From assembly GCF_014640335.1 (NCBI RefSeq), contig NZ_BMGT01000001.1, forward strand, positions 1 to 64,000: a DNA stretch of 64,000 bases. The letters run 5' to 3'. Origin of the DNA: Edaphobacter dinghuensis. Its GTDB lineage: Bacteria; Acidobacteriota; Terriglobia; Terriglobales; Acidobacteriaceae. Position numbers and translations under genes: made by a program. Numbering within the stretch: the first letter of the stretch is position 1; each line of letters starts with the position of its first letter. The notes under the pieces were generated by a model. It was not told the DNA's origin. It did not search any database and saw only the letters and a program-made list of their open reading frames with translations. Of this stretch, positions 24,941 to 33,629 are shown piece by piece.

Positions 24941-24960
24941 TTCAAAAAGCGCTTTTTGAA
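24941..24960. terminator. Perfect 20-bp palindrome between convergent genes
   Basis: TTCAAAAAGCGCTTTTTGAA reads the same on both strands. It lies in the 253-bp gap between the convergent LacI and BNR-cupin genes. The A/T-rich arms suggest a bidirectional intrinsic terminator, although the absence of a loop makes a protein-binding site possible too. Confidence 0.5.
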
Positions 24961-25103
24961 GAAGGTCCAAGAAGAGCTTCCTCTCATTCGAATTCCGTTT
25001 TCAAGGAGCTCCGCGACCTTTGACTGGCCTCCTGCTTGGCCAGATGGTTTCTCCTCCTTGCTTGTTCAAATCCATCCCTCACGCCGGCGATCCATTGCGC
25101 CCC

Positions 25104-26660
25104 TCAACGTAGCGAATGCATAGCGACCCGCTTGATCTTAACAACAAAGTAGGTGAACGAGCCTCCCTCAGGCACAATCAACTGGTGCGGAATCCCGGGG
25201 TCGATGTGCGCCACCGCTCCCGGCTTTAGCGGCTCGGAGACTCCATCATCGACGCCGCTGCCTCTCTGCTCTCCCGCGCCAATGGTTCGCGGATTCTTCA
25301 AATGCCCTCCGCTCACCAGCGTCGCCTCGCCCGCCACCGCGACAAAGATATCCGACCAGTCGCGATGCTCTTCCGCTTCGCCCGTCTTCACCCGCGTCGT
25401 AATCATTGTGCGATGACTGCCATATTCTCCCATCGCCTGTGCGTAGACTCCGGCTTCGCTCTTCGCCGCATCTGTCGCTGTGGCTTTCATCCACTTTTCC
25501 ATCTGCTGCGCCGGAATGACTTCTGCCGTTGCTAAAGGCTTTCCGGTCAGTTGTACCCTTCCCGATTTACGGAAGCCTCTAATTCGATGGAAGGTCAGGT
25601 AATTCGCATCATGGAAGCTATGAGCTCCGCCAATGCCGTCATCGAACGCCGTCCGCGAGGCAACGATGATATCGCTCGCATCGAACTGCCAGTCGACATA
25701 CTGGAAGGCATGAAAGCGCGACTCGGGATAATGCAGAACGATCTCACGCGGAGTCCAATGCGTCAGATCAGGTGAGCTCATCAGCGCCAACGTATTCCGC
25801 ACACTTGCCGGCGAACTCACCGCCAGCGACTCCCCCGGGAGTGCCGGATTTGACAGCGTCCAGTAAAGCTTTGAGATCGGATCGAAGCGGATCGTAAACT
25901 TCGTCGCTCCTCCAGGAAAGTCGACAAATTGGTCTAGTTTAAGGGTGCGATCCGTAAGTTTAAGGATCGCCACACGTGAAGCATTGTTGACGCGAAGGAT
26001 GTCCAGGATTGATCCGTTCGGACCCACCACTGCGTTACCTTCCAGCCATGTATCGCCCTTGTCGCCTACTGGAAACGATAGTCGATCCGAAAAGCTCCAG
26101 TTAGCCTCTTTCGTAATATCGCTGTCCACGGGTGCCCACATCACGAATGCCTGAAACGAGCCCCACGGCCCTGTCGGATGATGTTCAAACGCGCGATAAA
26201 TTCTACCGTCGTGAATCACCACAGGAACAGGTGCCGTGTGGTAACCGGCGTCCTCTGTCAGGTAATGCGCCTCGCTCCACGTTGCACCGTTGTCGTCTGA
26301 GTCACGAATGACGATGCGGCCATACTCCGCAGTAGTGCCCATCAGGTAGATGCGTCTTCTCAGCACAAACAGGTTTGACCAGAACTGATCGTTGACCTCC
26401 GTCACCTTCGTCCATGTGACGCCACGGTCGTGCGAGACGAAGATCCTCGTCACTGCCGACTTCGTACTCGTTGATCCCGGCCCGAAGCAGTCATGCGACG
26501 CCACATAATCCCCATTAGGAGCAACCACGATCGAAGGCGATCCGACGTACTCCTTCGTCGAGGCAGGCTGATGGTCTATCACCACACCTGGCACTTGCTG
26601 GGCTCGTGCGCCTACTACCATCGCAAGACATAAAGCAATTCCTGTAAACCCGATACGCAT
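25104..26660 (-). CDS. Secreted BNR/sialidase-like propeller protein with C-terminal cupin domain
   Basis: The 518-residue protein begins with a signal peptide (MRIGFTGIALCLAMVVGARA). The ATG at 26660 follows GGAGG; the frame is open further but without sense. Residues about 25-365 form a BNR/sialidase-type propeller with Asp-box-like repeats (SHDRGVTWTKV, DSDDNGATWSEA, SSPDLTHWTP). Residues about 415-515 form a cupin-like barrel (GEAEEHRDWSDIFVAVAGEA, then PGIPHQLIVPEGGSFTYFVV) with His and Glu that may bind metal. Substrate is unknown; it may bind or hydrolyse acidic sugars. It is 61 bp downstream of the TonB receptor gene, so the two form an operon. Confidence 0.75.
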   Translation of the reverse strand: MRIGFTGIALCLAMVVGARAQQVPGVVIDHQPASTKEYVGSPSIVVAPNGDYVASHDCFGPGSTSTKSAVTRIFVSHDRGVTWTKVTEVNDQFWSNLFVLRRRIYLMGTTAEYGRIVIRDSDDNGATWSEAHYLTEDAGYHTAPVPVVIHDGRIYRAFEHHPTGPWGSFQAFVMWAPVDSDITKEANWSFSDRLSFPVGDKGDTWLEGNAVVGPNGSILDILRVNNASRVAILKLTDRTLKLDQFVDFPGGATKFTIRFDPISKLYWTLSNPALPGESLAVSSPASVRNTLALMSSPDLTHWTPREIVLHYPESRFHAFQYVDWQFDASDIIVASRTAFDDGIGGAHSFHDANYLTFHRIRGFRKSGRVQLTGKPLATAEVIPAQQMEKWMKATATDAAKSEAGVYAQAMGEYGSHRTMITTRVKTGEAEEHRDWSDIFVAVAGEATLVSGGHLKNPRTIGAGEQRGSGVDDGVSEPLKPGAVAHIDPGIPHQLIVPEGGSFTYFVVKIKRVAMHSLR

Positions 26661-26721
26661 CAAAGAGAACCTCCAGAAGATCCATGGTGTCCCATCTGTG
26701 GAGCCACTAATGGTTTGCAGG

Positions 26722-29700
26722 TCAGAACCAGAACTTAGCGGCAACCTGAATAACACGAGATGAGTTGGCAGAAGTGATCTGTCCAAAGGTAGCGGTGCCG
26801 AAGGTTCCATTCGGTGGCATGAAGTTGGGGTGATTCGCGCAGTCAAAGCATTCTCCGCGGAGTTCAAGCTTTGTCGACTCTGTGATGGGCACCGGGATAT
26901 CGCGATGAATATTGAAGTCGAGGTTGTACCACGCAGGTCCCTGGACGTTCGGCGTCTTCGGGCTATTTCCGAAGGTCAATAGAGCAGGCGCGGAGAATGC
27001 ATTCGTGTTGAACCACTGCGTTAGAGTGCGCTCGCTACCCGAAAGAAACGGATTCCCTGTCAGATTCGGCCGCATCATCTGGCTGAATGTTCCGGAGGTG
27101 TTGTTTGCTGCCTTGATCCATGTCTGCTGGCCCGACTGTACGGAAAAGATGCCGCCTGCCTCCCATCCTCCGATAAGAGCCGCAAAGATTCCGTGCTGTA
27201 TAAAGGCTCGCCCTTCGCCGAAGGGAAGATCATACAGACCCGCCATGATGAACCGTGCCGGGATATTCGCCAGGCTCAGCCCCCGCTCCGCCTTCATGTT
27301 GTACTGATCCTGCGGATACAGACCGCTGAAGTTATCATCATTCACGTCGATGAACTTCGACCACGTAAACGCCGCCTGTAGCATCAATCCATTGTCAAAT
27401 CTTCGCTGAACCTGAGCGAGCAGAGCGTTATAACTCGTGCTTTGCCCCGCATAGAAGTTACCGATATTAGCGAAGTTCGGGTAAGGTCTCATGCTCTGCG
27501 TCCCCCGACCCGCAGCCTGAACTTCGGCAATGGGGATCTGGTTGTACTGCACATTTTCCCAGAGATGTCGCGAAACACTGTTTGTATAACCTACCTGCCC
27601 GACAAAGCGCCAAGGAAGCGACTGCTGCACATCGAACGAAATCTGTTGAAAATAAGGTACGTGTGCGTTTGGATCATCATACTGTTGGTTGAGGTTATAA
27701 CCGTTCGTACTCGGAGTGATCGCCGGAGTTTGTGAGAGCACAACCGCCGGAGCGTAGCCCGATGACTGCAGGGTGAAGGGCTGATCCTTCGGAAAGCGAT
27801 TATATGCAGACGTAGCCCTACCCGTCAGAGGCATATAGAAGATGCCGTATGATCCGCGAATAATCGTCCCTTTGCTGAATGGATCCCAGGTGAAGCCTAC
27901 GCGCGGCCCGAAGTTGCCCCACTGCGTATGCTGAATTCGATTTGCTCCTAACTGCCTCATCGTGATGATCTGCCCAGAAGCAAGATCAAAGTTCGAGCCG
28001 TTATAGTCCAGCTCGTTTGGGTTCTGTTCTACGTCATACCGTAGTCCCAGATTCAGCGTGAGGTTCTGATTGACCTTGTACACATCCTGCCCATAAACGC
28101 CGAAATAGTTCGAGCGCTCGTAGAATCGGCCGGTATTCGTGTCCGCCGTGTACTGGCTGGAAAGTCCCAACAGCAGGCTGGCAAAAGAGTTTCCTGTGCT
28201 CGTATTCGTTCCATTCGCGGTCTGCAGCGTGTTGAAGGAGTATGACGTCGCCGTCAACTGCAGGTCATTGATGTTGAATCTCCTGAAGTCCCCGCCGAAA
28301 CTCAGGATATGTTTGCCCTTCACCACCGTCAGATTATCCGTTAGCTGGTACTCCTGCTGCGTCGGATCGAACCCGGGCGAGTCACCGATTCCCTGATAAC
28401 CTGCCGGTGACATCGATGGCAACGCCTCTTGCACCAGGTTCGGGATCAACAGACTGTCTACATCGGTTGATGGAGTTAGCCGAGCAAGTTCTCCTCGAAG
28501 AAAGCCCACGCGAACATCATTCACAAGATTTGAGGAGAAGGTATGCGTCCATGCCATCGCTGAATCGTAGAACGTATCGATCTCACCCGTATTACCGCCC
28601 GCAGTCTTCCACGGCCGAGTCGCAATCGTGTAGGTGCGGTCGTAGGAGAGGCGCACAAAGGCAAGGTCCGCCGGATCGATCTGCATATCCACCCGGCCGT
28701 CCGCTTGGTCGTGGTTGAAGCCGCCAGCCTGGAGGTTATAGTAGTTCTGAGAAAATCCCGGCTTATTCGGTGTTACCCAGAGCGCTGCAACCTGCGTTGC
28801 GGCCTTATCCCACCTGCTCTTCGGAATCACGTTTCCCGGAAATGGATCGCGGACGACTACGCCGCTGACAATGCGCGTCGTCGCCGGGTCGAAGATCTGG
28901 TTCTTGTACACGGTCCTTCCCAGAGAGTCTGTCCCCACTGCTGCGCCCAGGATGTCCGAGAAGTCTCCCTGCTGCTCCTGCGCGGTCGGTAAGGTGAGGT
29001 TGTAGATAGACTGCGAACGTTGCCTTGTGCCTTGGTAATCGGCAAAGAAAAACAGCTTGTTCTTCTTGATTGGCCCACCGATGATCCCACCAAACTGGTT
29101 GTATACAAGCTTCGGAACTGTAGCCGCGAAGTAGTTACGCGCTGCGCCCATCCCCGAGCCACGGTAAAACTCAAAGGCGTTGCCGTGATACTTATTCGTG
29201 CCCGACTTCAGCGTCGCCGTGATAATGCCGCCCGCCATGCGACCATACTGCGCCGGAATTCCATTTGTAATCACCGCGAACTCCTGGATAGCATCCAGAT
29301 TTGGCGCAATCACCGACGAGCCGCGGCGCGGATCAGTGATCGACGTCCCATCCAGCGTCACCTCGTTGGTGCGTGCACGGCCACCGCTCAACCGCGGCTG
29401 GCTGTCCGAACTCGTTCCGTTGCTCACCGCCGACTGCTGCACACCAGGCGTCAGCAGCGCCAGCGAGAAGGCCGACCGACCGTTCAAGGGAAGCTGCTTG
29501 ATCGTGCCTTCCTCGATCACCGAACCCACAACCGTATCCTCCGTTCGAAGCGGTGAGGGCTCCGCCAAAACTTCCACCGTCGACGTGATGCCCCCCACCG
29601 ACAACGGCATATTCAGCGAGATCGCGTCGCCCACATGAACCACGACGCCCACGTGCTTCGTATCGGTAAAGCCTGCATCGTGCGTAACAATGTCATAGGT

Positions 29701-29931
29701 GCCAGGTCTCAGGTTAGGCAGAACATACACGCCGTCCTTGTTCGTCAGAACCTTTTGCACAATTCCGGTCGTCATCTCACTCGCAGTCACCTCTGCTCCC
29801 GTAATGGCTGCGCCGCTACCGTCCGTAACGATCCCCTGAATGGATCCATAGACGCTTTGCCCCCTACTGGCGAGCTCTCCTGCCAAGCACACAAGCATTA
29901 AGAGGAGAATCGAGATGGTTGCTTTCTTCAT
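26722..29931 (-). CDS. TonB-dependent outer-membrane receptor (Oar/CarboxypepD_reg type)
   Basis: The 1069-residue protein has a signal peptide (KKATISILLLMLVCLAGELA), an N-terminal carboxypeptidase-regulatory-like beta domain (GSIQGIVTDGSGAAITGAEV), a plug region with the conserved IKQLPLNGRSAFSLALLTPG box, and a long beta-barrel ending in the aromatic residue of VIQVAAKFWF. It would import a bulky ligand across the outer membrane. The ATG at 29931 is preferred to the one at 29949 because AAGGGA precedes it. It leads a two-gene operon with the BNR-cupin gene. A GntR-type candidate site lies about 100 bp upstream. Confidence 0.88.
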   Translation of the reverse strand: MKKATISILLLMLVCLAGELASRGQSVYGSIQGIVTDGSGAAITGAEVTASEMTTGIVQKVLTNKDGVYVLPNLRPGTYDIVTHDAGFTDTKHVGVVVHVGDAISLNMPLSVGGITSTVEVLAEPSPLRTEDTVVGSVIEEGTIKQLPLNGRSAFSLALLTPGVQQSAVSNGTSSDSQPRLSGGRARTNEVTLDGTSITDPRRGSSVIAPNLDAIQEFAVITNGIPAQYGRMAGGIITATLKSGTNKYHGNAFEFYRGSGMGAARNYFAATVPKLVYNQFGGIIGGPIKKNKLFFFADYQGTRQRSQSIYNLTLPTAQEQQGDFSDILGAAVGTDSLGRTVYKNQIFDPATTRIVSGVVVRDPFPGNVIPKSRWDKAATQVAALWVTPNKPGFSQNYYNLQAGGFNHDQADGRVDMQIDPADLAFVRLSYDRTYTIATRPWKTAGGNTGEIDTFYDSAMAWTHTFSSNLVNDVRVGFLRGELARLTPSTDVDSLLIPNLVQEALPSMSPAGYQGIGDSPGFDPTQQEYQLTDNLTVVKGKHILSFGGDFRRFNINDLQLTATSYSFNTLQTANGTNTSTGNSFASLLLGLSSQYTADTNTGRFYERSNYFGVYGQDVYKVNQNLTLNLGLRYDVEQNPNELDYNGSNFDLASGQIITMRQLGANRIQHTQWGNFGPRVGFTWDPFSKGTIIRGSYGIFYMPLTGRATSAYNRFPKDQPFTLQSSGYAPAVVLSQTPAITPSTNGYNLNQQYDDPNAHVPYFQQISFDVQQSLPWRFVGQVGYTNSVSRHLWENVQYNQIPIAEVQAAGRGTQSMRPYPNFANIGNFYAGQSTSYNALLAQVQRRFDNGLMLQAAFTWSKFIDVNDDNFSGLYPQDQYNMKAERGLSLANIPARFIMAGLYDLPFGEGRAFIQHGIFAALIGGWEAGGIFSVQSGQQTWIKAANNTSGTFSQMMRPNLTGNPFLSGSERTLTQWFNTNAFSAPALLTFGNSPKTPNVQGPAWYNLDFNIHRDIPVPITESTKLELRGECFDCANHPNFMPPNGTFGTATFGQITSANSSRVIQVAAKFWF

Positions 29932-30028
29932 GATTTTTCCCTTTCGCATAAGGCCTCATTTAAGCCAAGCGAATCCTAGCACCTATGTATTCAAACTGTC
30001 TACAAATAAATACAAGTAAAAAATATAT

Positions 30029-30046
30029 GACTACTAATAGTCGACA
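30029..30046. promoter_or_regulatory. Candidate GntR operator upstream of the TonB receptor
   Basis: GACTACTAATAGTC (30029-30042) is an inverted repeat with 5-bp arms, overlapping TAGTCGACA (30038-30046). The ATAGTCGACA block recurs in the inverted repeat at 31018-31042 near the aldolase and GntR promoters. Confidence 0.4.
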
Positions 30047-30135
30047 ATCATATTTGAAATCATTTCGGGATGATGGATCACGCGCAGATCTGCGAAGGGG
30101 AAGGTAAAAAGGAGAGAACGTCAGCCGGTGGGCTC

Positions 30136-30921
30136 TCAGCTTAGAGAGATGTTCGGCTTATAGATCTCCATGTAGTTAGGCATATTGTTCTTCATGGAAA
30201 TCTCACGCTTGTGTCGATCAAACTCCTCCAGGCGTTCTCGCTGGCTTTCCTGCAGATGCATGGAGAGGATACGGGTGGTGGCGGCGACATCCTGACGCTC
30301 GATCGCTTCCAGCAATTCCTTGTGCTGCTGATAAATCCGCTCGAGGTCAGCGACACTGTGCCCCTTATGGCGCATGAGGAAGACGCGCATCAGAACCCGG
30401 GTCTCGCTGACGACCTTGTGAATGCGGACGTTCTGGGAGAGACCAATGAGGAGTGCGTGGAAGCTGAAGTCGGTCGCGATGAAGCGATGCATGCCTTCGA
30501 CGTCCAATGCGGTCTTGCCTGATTTTTCGAGCTCTTCCTTGAGGTCGAGAACAGCCTGAACTAGCTGATGAAGTCGCTCGCGTTCTTCAGACTGAGGGAG
30601 CCCCAGGCGGGCAACCTTACTGAATGCATAGGTTTCAAGGGCTTCCCGCAATTCGCAGAGATCGAGAACATCTTCGCGGGTGAACTCAACGACAAAGATC
30701 CCGCCGTGCGTCTGTTCGAGCAAACCCTCGGCGACGAGTTGACTAATAGCCTCGCGGACGGGAGTGCGACTGCTGCCAAGTTCACGCGCGAGTTCAAGTT
30801 CGGAGAGAGCACTTCTCGCTTTAAGCTCGCCTTCTGTAATTTTGCGATGGATATAAAGATAGGCTCGCTGGCGTACCGACGAGGATGGCGATGCGTCAGG
30901 AAGCTTCCTTCTTCTGCCCAT
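30136..30921 (-). CDS. GntR-family regulator with FCD ligand-binding domain
   Basis: The 261-residue protein has an N-terminal winged helix (LSELELARELGSSRTPVREA, LVAEGLLEQTHGGIFV) and an all-helical FCD effector domain (LCELREALETYAFSKVARLG, FSFHALLIGLSQNVRIHKVV) with the His and Asp positions that bind metal in this family. FCD regulators respond to sugar acids, uronates, sialic acid or carboxylates. It is placed between the TonB receptor operon and the aldolase-MFS pair, so it probably controls both. Divergent from the aldolase gene. Confidence 0.88.
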   Translation of the reverse strand: MGRRRKLPDASPSSSVRQRAYLYIHRKITEGELKARSALSELELARELGSSRTPVREAISQLVAEGLLEQTHGGIFVVEFTREDVLDLCELREALETYAFSKVARLGLPQSEERERLHQLVQAVLDLKEELEKSGKTALDVEGMHRFIATDFSFHALLIGLSQNVRIHKVVSETRVLMRVFLMRHKGHSVADLERIYQQHKELLEAIERQDVAATTRILSMHLQESQRERLEEFDRHKREISMKNNMPNYMEIYKPNISLS

Positions 30922-31017
30922 AACAAGAACATCATATCAGTGGAGTCAGTACAAATACAGAATAAAATCGGGTATTTAGGAGGCGGAGATAATACTTTGT
31001 TTCACTGTAATTTATTT

Positions 31018-31042
31018 TATAGTCGACATATAGGCGACTATA
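31018..31042. promoter_or_regulatory. Candidate GntR operator upstream of the aldolase gene
   Basis: TATAGTCG (31018-31025) and CGACTATA (31035-31042) form a perfect 8-bp inverted repeat around a 9-bp spacer. It lies in the 279-bp gap between the divergent GntR and aldolase genes and shares ATAGTCGACA with the site near 30038. Confidence 0.5.
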
Positions 31043-31200
31043 TGGATACACTTGTGCAATCCCGAGAGGGTTCATATCTTCTCGGGTCAGAGCAATAGAG
31101 CCGACGACTCTGGTTCGATACACCGCACGACGCCTGACGCTTCTATTGTCTGGATTGACTGAATGAAGTTTTGAGATAACGAACGTTCGCAGGAGAACTT

Positions 31201-32124
31201 ATGAAGGATTTATCTGTTCATGGCGTTTTTGCCGCTTTGCTCTTATCCCGAAACAGAGACGGATCTCTGGTTGAATCGGCTCTTGGCGACCAGCTTGATT
31301 TTCTTCTCTCTCGCGGCGTTCGCAACTTCGCCCTCAATGGAGCGACCAGCGAATACTGCCAGACGAATCCCGCCGAGCTTAGGCGTTCTCTACAGATTGT
31401 CAAAGCCACCCTCCCTTCCGACGCTTCCCTTCTCTGTGGAGTGGGCGGCGCCTGCCTCAGGGACACGCTTGCGCTGGGAGAGATCGCCATCCGAGCCGAC
31501 GTGCTTGGACTTCTCGTACCCGCACCGCACTTCTTTCCATACGCTCAGGGAGATCTCATTGCATTCGTCGAGGCGGTTGCCATGCGGCTTCCTCTCCCGC
31601 AGCTTCTATACAATCTTCCGCAGTTCACCACTGGCTTCGAACCAGCTACTACCCTCGACCTGATCCGCCGCTGCAGCAATGTCATTGGCATGAAAGATAG
31701 CAGCGGTTCCCTCAAAACTCTCCGCCTGCTCGCCCGCGAGTCCATCGATACTTCCCGAATCATTGGCAACGATGGTGTTCTCGCCCAGGGACTCATCGAG
31801 GGCATCTGCGACGGCGTCGTCTCTGGTGTGGCCTGCGTTCTACCCGAGATCATCCAGCCGCTCTTTGCCCATCCTCCTGCTAGTCCCGCTTTTCTATCCG
31901 CCGCAGACAGTCTCCGGGAGGTCATCTCCCACATCGACGTTCTACCTGCTCCGTGGGGGCTCAAGGTCATCGCCGAAGAGCGCGGCATCGCGCAAGCCGT
32001 CTACCCTCTTCCTCTGTCACGTGAACGAGAGCTGCAGATTCAGTCCATCCGTGAATGGCTTCGCCAGTGGCTTCCTCACATTGAAGAGCTGCAATCTGCA
32101 CTGCACGCTCGACCGACAAACTGA
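31201..32124 (+). CDS. DapA/NanA-family aldolase (dihydrodipicolinate synthase-like)
   Basis: The 307-residue TIM-barrel enzyme has the Schiff-base Lys at 165 (GMKDSSGS), the Tyr in LLYNLPQFT (137) and the NGATSEYCQT loop near residue 46 that binds the 2-keto-acid carboxylate in this class I aldolase family. Relatives split N-acetylneuraminate, 2-keto-3-deoxygluconate or related sugar acids into pyruvate and an aldehyde. A true lysine-biosynthetic role is unlikely given the neighbours: a FCD-type GntR regulator and a sugar MFS transporter. AGGAGA precedes the ATG. The precise substrate is inferred from context. Confidence 0.85.
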   Translation: MKDLSVHGVFAALLLSRNRDGSLVESALGDQLDFLLSRGVRNFALNGATSEYCQTNPAELRRSLQIVKATLPSDASLLCGVGGACLRDTLALGEIAIRADVLGLLVPAPHFFPYAQGDLIAFVEAVAMRLPLPQLLYNLPQFTTGFEPATTLDLIRRCSNVIGMKDSSGSLKTLRLLARESIDTSRIIGNDGVLAQGLIEGICDGVVSGVACVLPEIIQPLFAHPPASPAFLSAADSLREVISHIDVLPAPWGLKVIAEERGIAQAVYPLPLSRERELQIQSIREWLRQWLPHIEELQSALHARPTN

Positions 32125-32292
32125 TCTGCCCTTGTCGCACGTCGGCATGTACGCTCCCATCTGCGGAACCAGCCTCCAGAGCTGATCTACGAATCCAGAT
32201 ATATTCGGCACAATAGACATCACATTCAATCATGAGGGAGAAGAGGGATCAGACAGCATATACCAAAGCGTTATAAGTGGTACCTCATCGCA

Positions 32293-33504
32293 ATGCTCTG
32301 GCTCGTCTGCTTCCTCAACTACTCGGATCGCCAAGCCATCTTCGCTCTTTTTCCGCTTCTCCGTGTCCAGTTCCACCTCTCTAACGTGCAGCTTGCGCTC
32401 ATCGGCTCCTCCTTCATGTGGGCCTACGCCATCTTCGGCCCTGTTGCTGGGTGGCTCGGCGACCGTCTCTCGCGCAAATGGCTCATCCTGGCCGGACTCA
32501 TCTTTTGGCTCTTCGTCACCACCACCACCATCCTGGCCCACCAGTTCTGGCAGCTCGCCGTCCTCCGCAGCCTCAACGGAATCGCCGAGGCGATCTACTT
32601 TCCCGCGGCGATGTCGCTCATCAGCAGCTATCACGACGCAACAACTCGCTCGCGCGCCATGTCCTTGCATCAGTCCGCCGTCTACGCAGGAACCATCGCA
32701 GGTGGCGTCGTCGCCTCTTGGCTTGGGGAGCACTTCGGCTGGCGCTCCAACTTTATTTGCTTCGGCGCACTCGGCTTTCTGTTGTGCATCATCCTCATCC
32801 TTTTTCTGCAAGAGCCTGTCTCCGACCTGTCTCCCAACCACGACACCAGCACCGGTAAAACAAAGGTTCCGAATCCCTCTCTCAGTAAAATTACCAAGGA
32901 GATCCTCGGCGCTCCCCCCGTGCTTCGTCTCATCATCGCCTTTATCGGCGCCAACTTCGTCGCGATGATCTTCATGGTGTGGCTGCCGACCTTTCTCTAC
33001 GGCAAGTTCCATATGAGCCTCGCCATGGCCGGTATGAACGCGACCATCTACCTGCAGATCGCCTCTGTCTTCGGGGTCCTCACCGGCGGCGTTCTTGCTG
33101 ACTCTCTCGTCACCCGGGATGGCGGAGGTCGCATGCGTACCCAGGCATTCGGTCTGTTGGTTGGTATGCCCTTCCTCTTCCTCGCCGGCCGAACCTCTTC
33201 TTTTGGATGGCTTATCTTCGGTATGATCGGTTTCGGTTTCGCAAAAGGCATCTACGAATCCAATATCTGGGCCTCCCTCCACGACGTTGTTAACCCACAA
33301 CAGCGAGCTACCGCGGTCGGGGTCATGAATTCTCTCGGCTGGCTTGGTGGTGGCTTCGCCCCTATCGCGTTCGCCTTCGGGGCTCAGCATTTCGGCATGG
33401 GAGACTGCCTTAGCTCTACATCTCTTATCTATGGATGCGTCGCGGGGCTTCTCTTATGGAATGCAAAATGGCATGGAAGAGATCGTCGGTTCGATCCCGA
33501 TTAG
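32293..33504 (+). CDS. MFS transporter, probably damaged at both ends
   Basis: The frame encodes 403 residues with about 12 membrane segments and the MFS loop GDRLSRKW; the family resembles hexuronate or organic-anion transporters (ExuT/ACS type). Both ends are odd. The first ATG falls inside the first membrane segment; the codons just upstream read KRYKWYLIA, the normal start of that segment, but have no ATG, GTG or TTG before an in-frame TGA at 32233. An ATG at 32232 is one frame off, so a frameshift is possible. At the other end the last 13 codons and the TAG come from a copy of the tRNA-Ala 3' end. Its partner aldolase lies 168 bp upstream. Confidence 0.7.
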   Translation: MLWLVCFLNYSDRQAIFALFPLLRVQFHLSNVQLALIGSSFMWAYAIFGPVAGWLGDRLSRKWLILAGLIFWLFVTTTTILAHQFWQLAVLRSLNGIAEAIYFPAAMSLISSYHDATTRSRAMSLHQSAVYAGTIAGGVVASWLGEHFGWRSNFICFGALGFLLCIILILFLQEPVSDLSPNHDTSTGKTKVPNPSLSKITKEILGAPPVLRLIIAFIGANFVAMIFMVWLPTFLYGKFHMSLAMAGMNATIYLQIASVFGVLTGGVLADSLVTRDGGGRMRTQAFGLLVGMPFLFLAGRTSSFGWLIFGMIGFGFAKGIYESNIWASLHDVVNPQQRATAVGVMNSLGWLGGGFAPIAFAFGAQHFGMGDCLSSTSLIYGCVAGLLLWNAKWHGRDRRFDPD

Positions 33505-33516
33505 GTCCACCAGATA
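33468..33516 (+). repeat. Diverged attachment copy 3 (tRNA-Ala 3' end, 45 of 49 bp)
   Basis: Compared with 19432-19480 there are four differences: G to A, A to G, C to T and A to G. The C to T change makes the TAG stop of the MFS frame. Weaker similarity continues for about 14 bp past the tRNA end. It has only the 3' half of a tRNA and is not a functional gene. Confidence 0.75.
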
Positions 33517-33629
33517 ATCCATTGAATATATAGCTTTACAAAGTCGCTCGGTTGATCGCTGAATCGAAGAGGGGCCGAAAGTCCTGAAAATTCTTCATTT
33601 CCAAGTTCCAGTAGCGACATCATTATTAA

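Larger units (their letters stand above)
22415..33516. mobile_element. Putative second tRNA-Ala island with sugar-acid catabolism cargo
   Basis: The bounds are attachment copy 2 (22415-22467) and a diverged copy 3 (33468-33516, 45 of 49 identical to the tRNA 3' end). The island would contain the integrase stub at its left end, then PhyH, LacI, BNR-cupin, TonB receptor, GntR, DapA-type aldolase and MFS genes. That it was inserted as a unit is an inference; the copy 3 divergence means it is older or used by a different integrase. Confidence 0.5.

Noticed and set aside
32230-33390. Long minus-strand frame (386 codons) opposite the MFS gene
   Set aside because: The acidic, low-complexity product is the mirror of a membrane-protein codon pattern; the plus-strand frame has clear transporter features.
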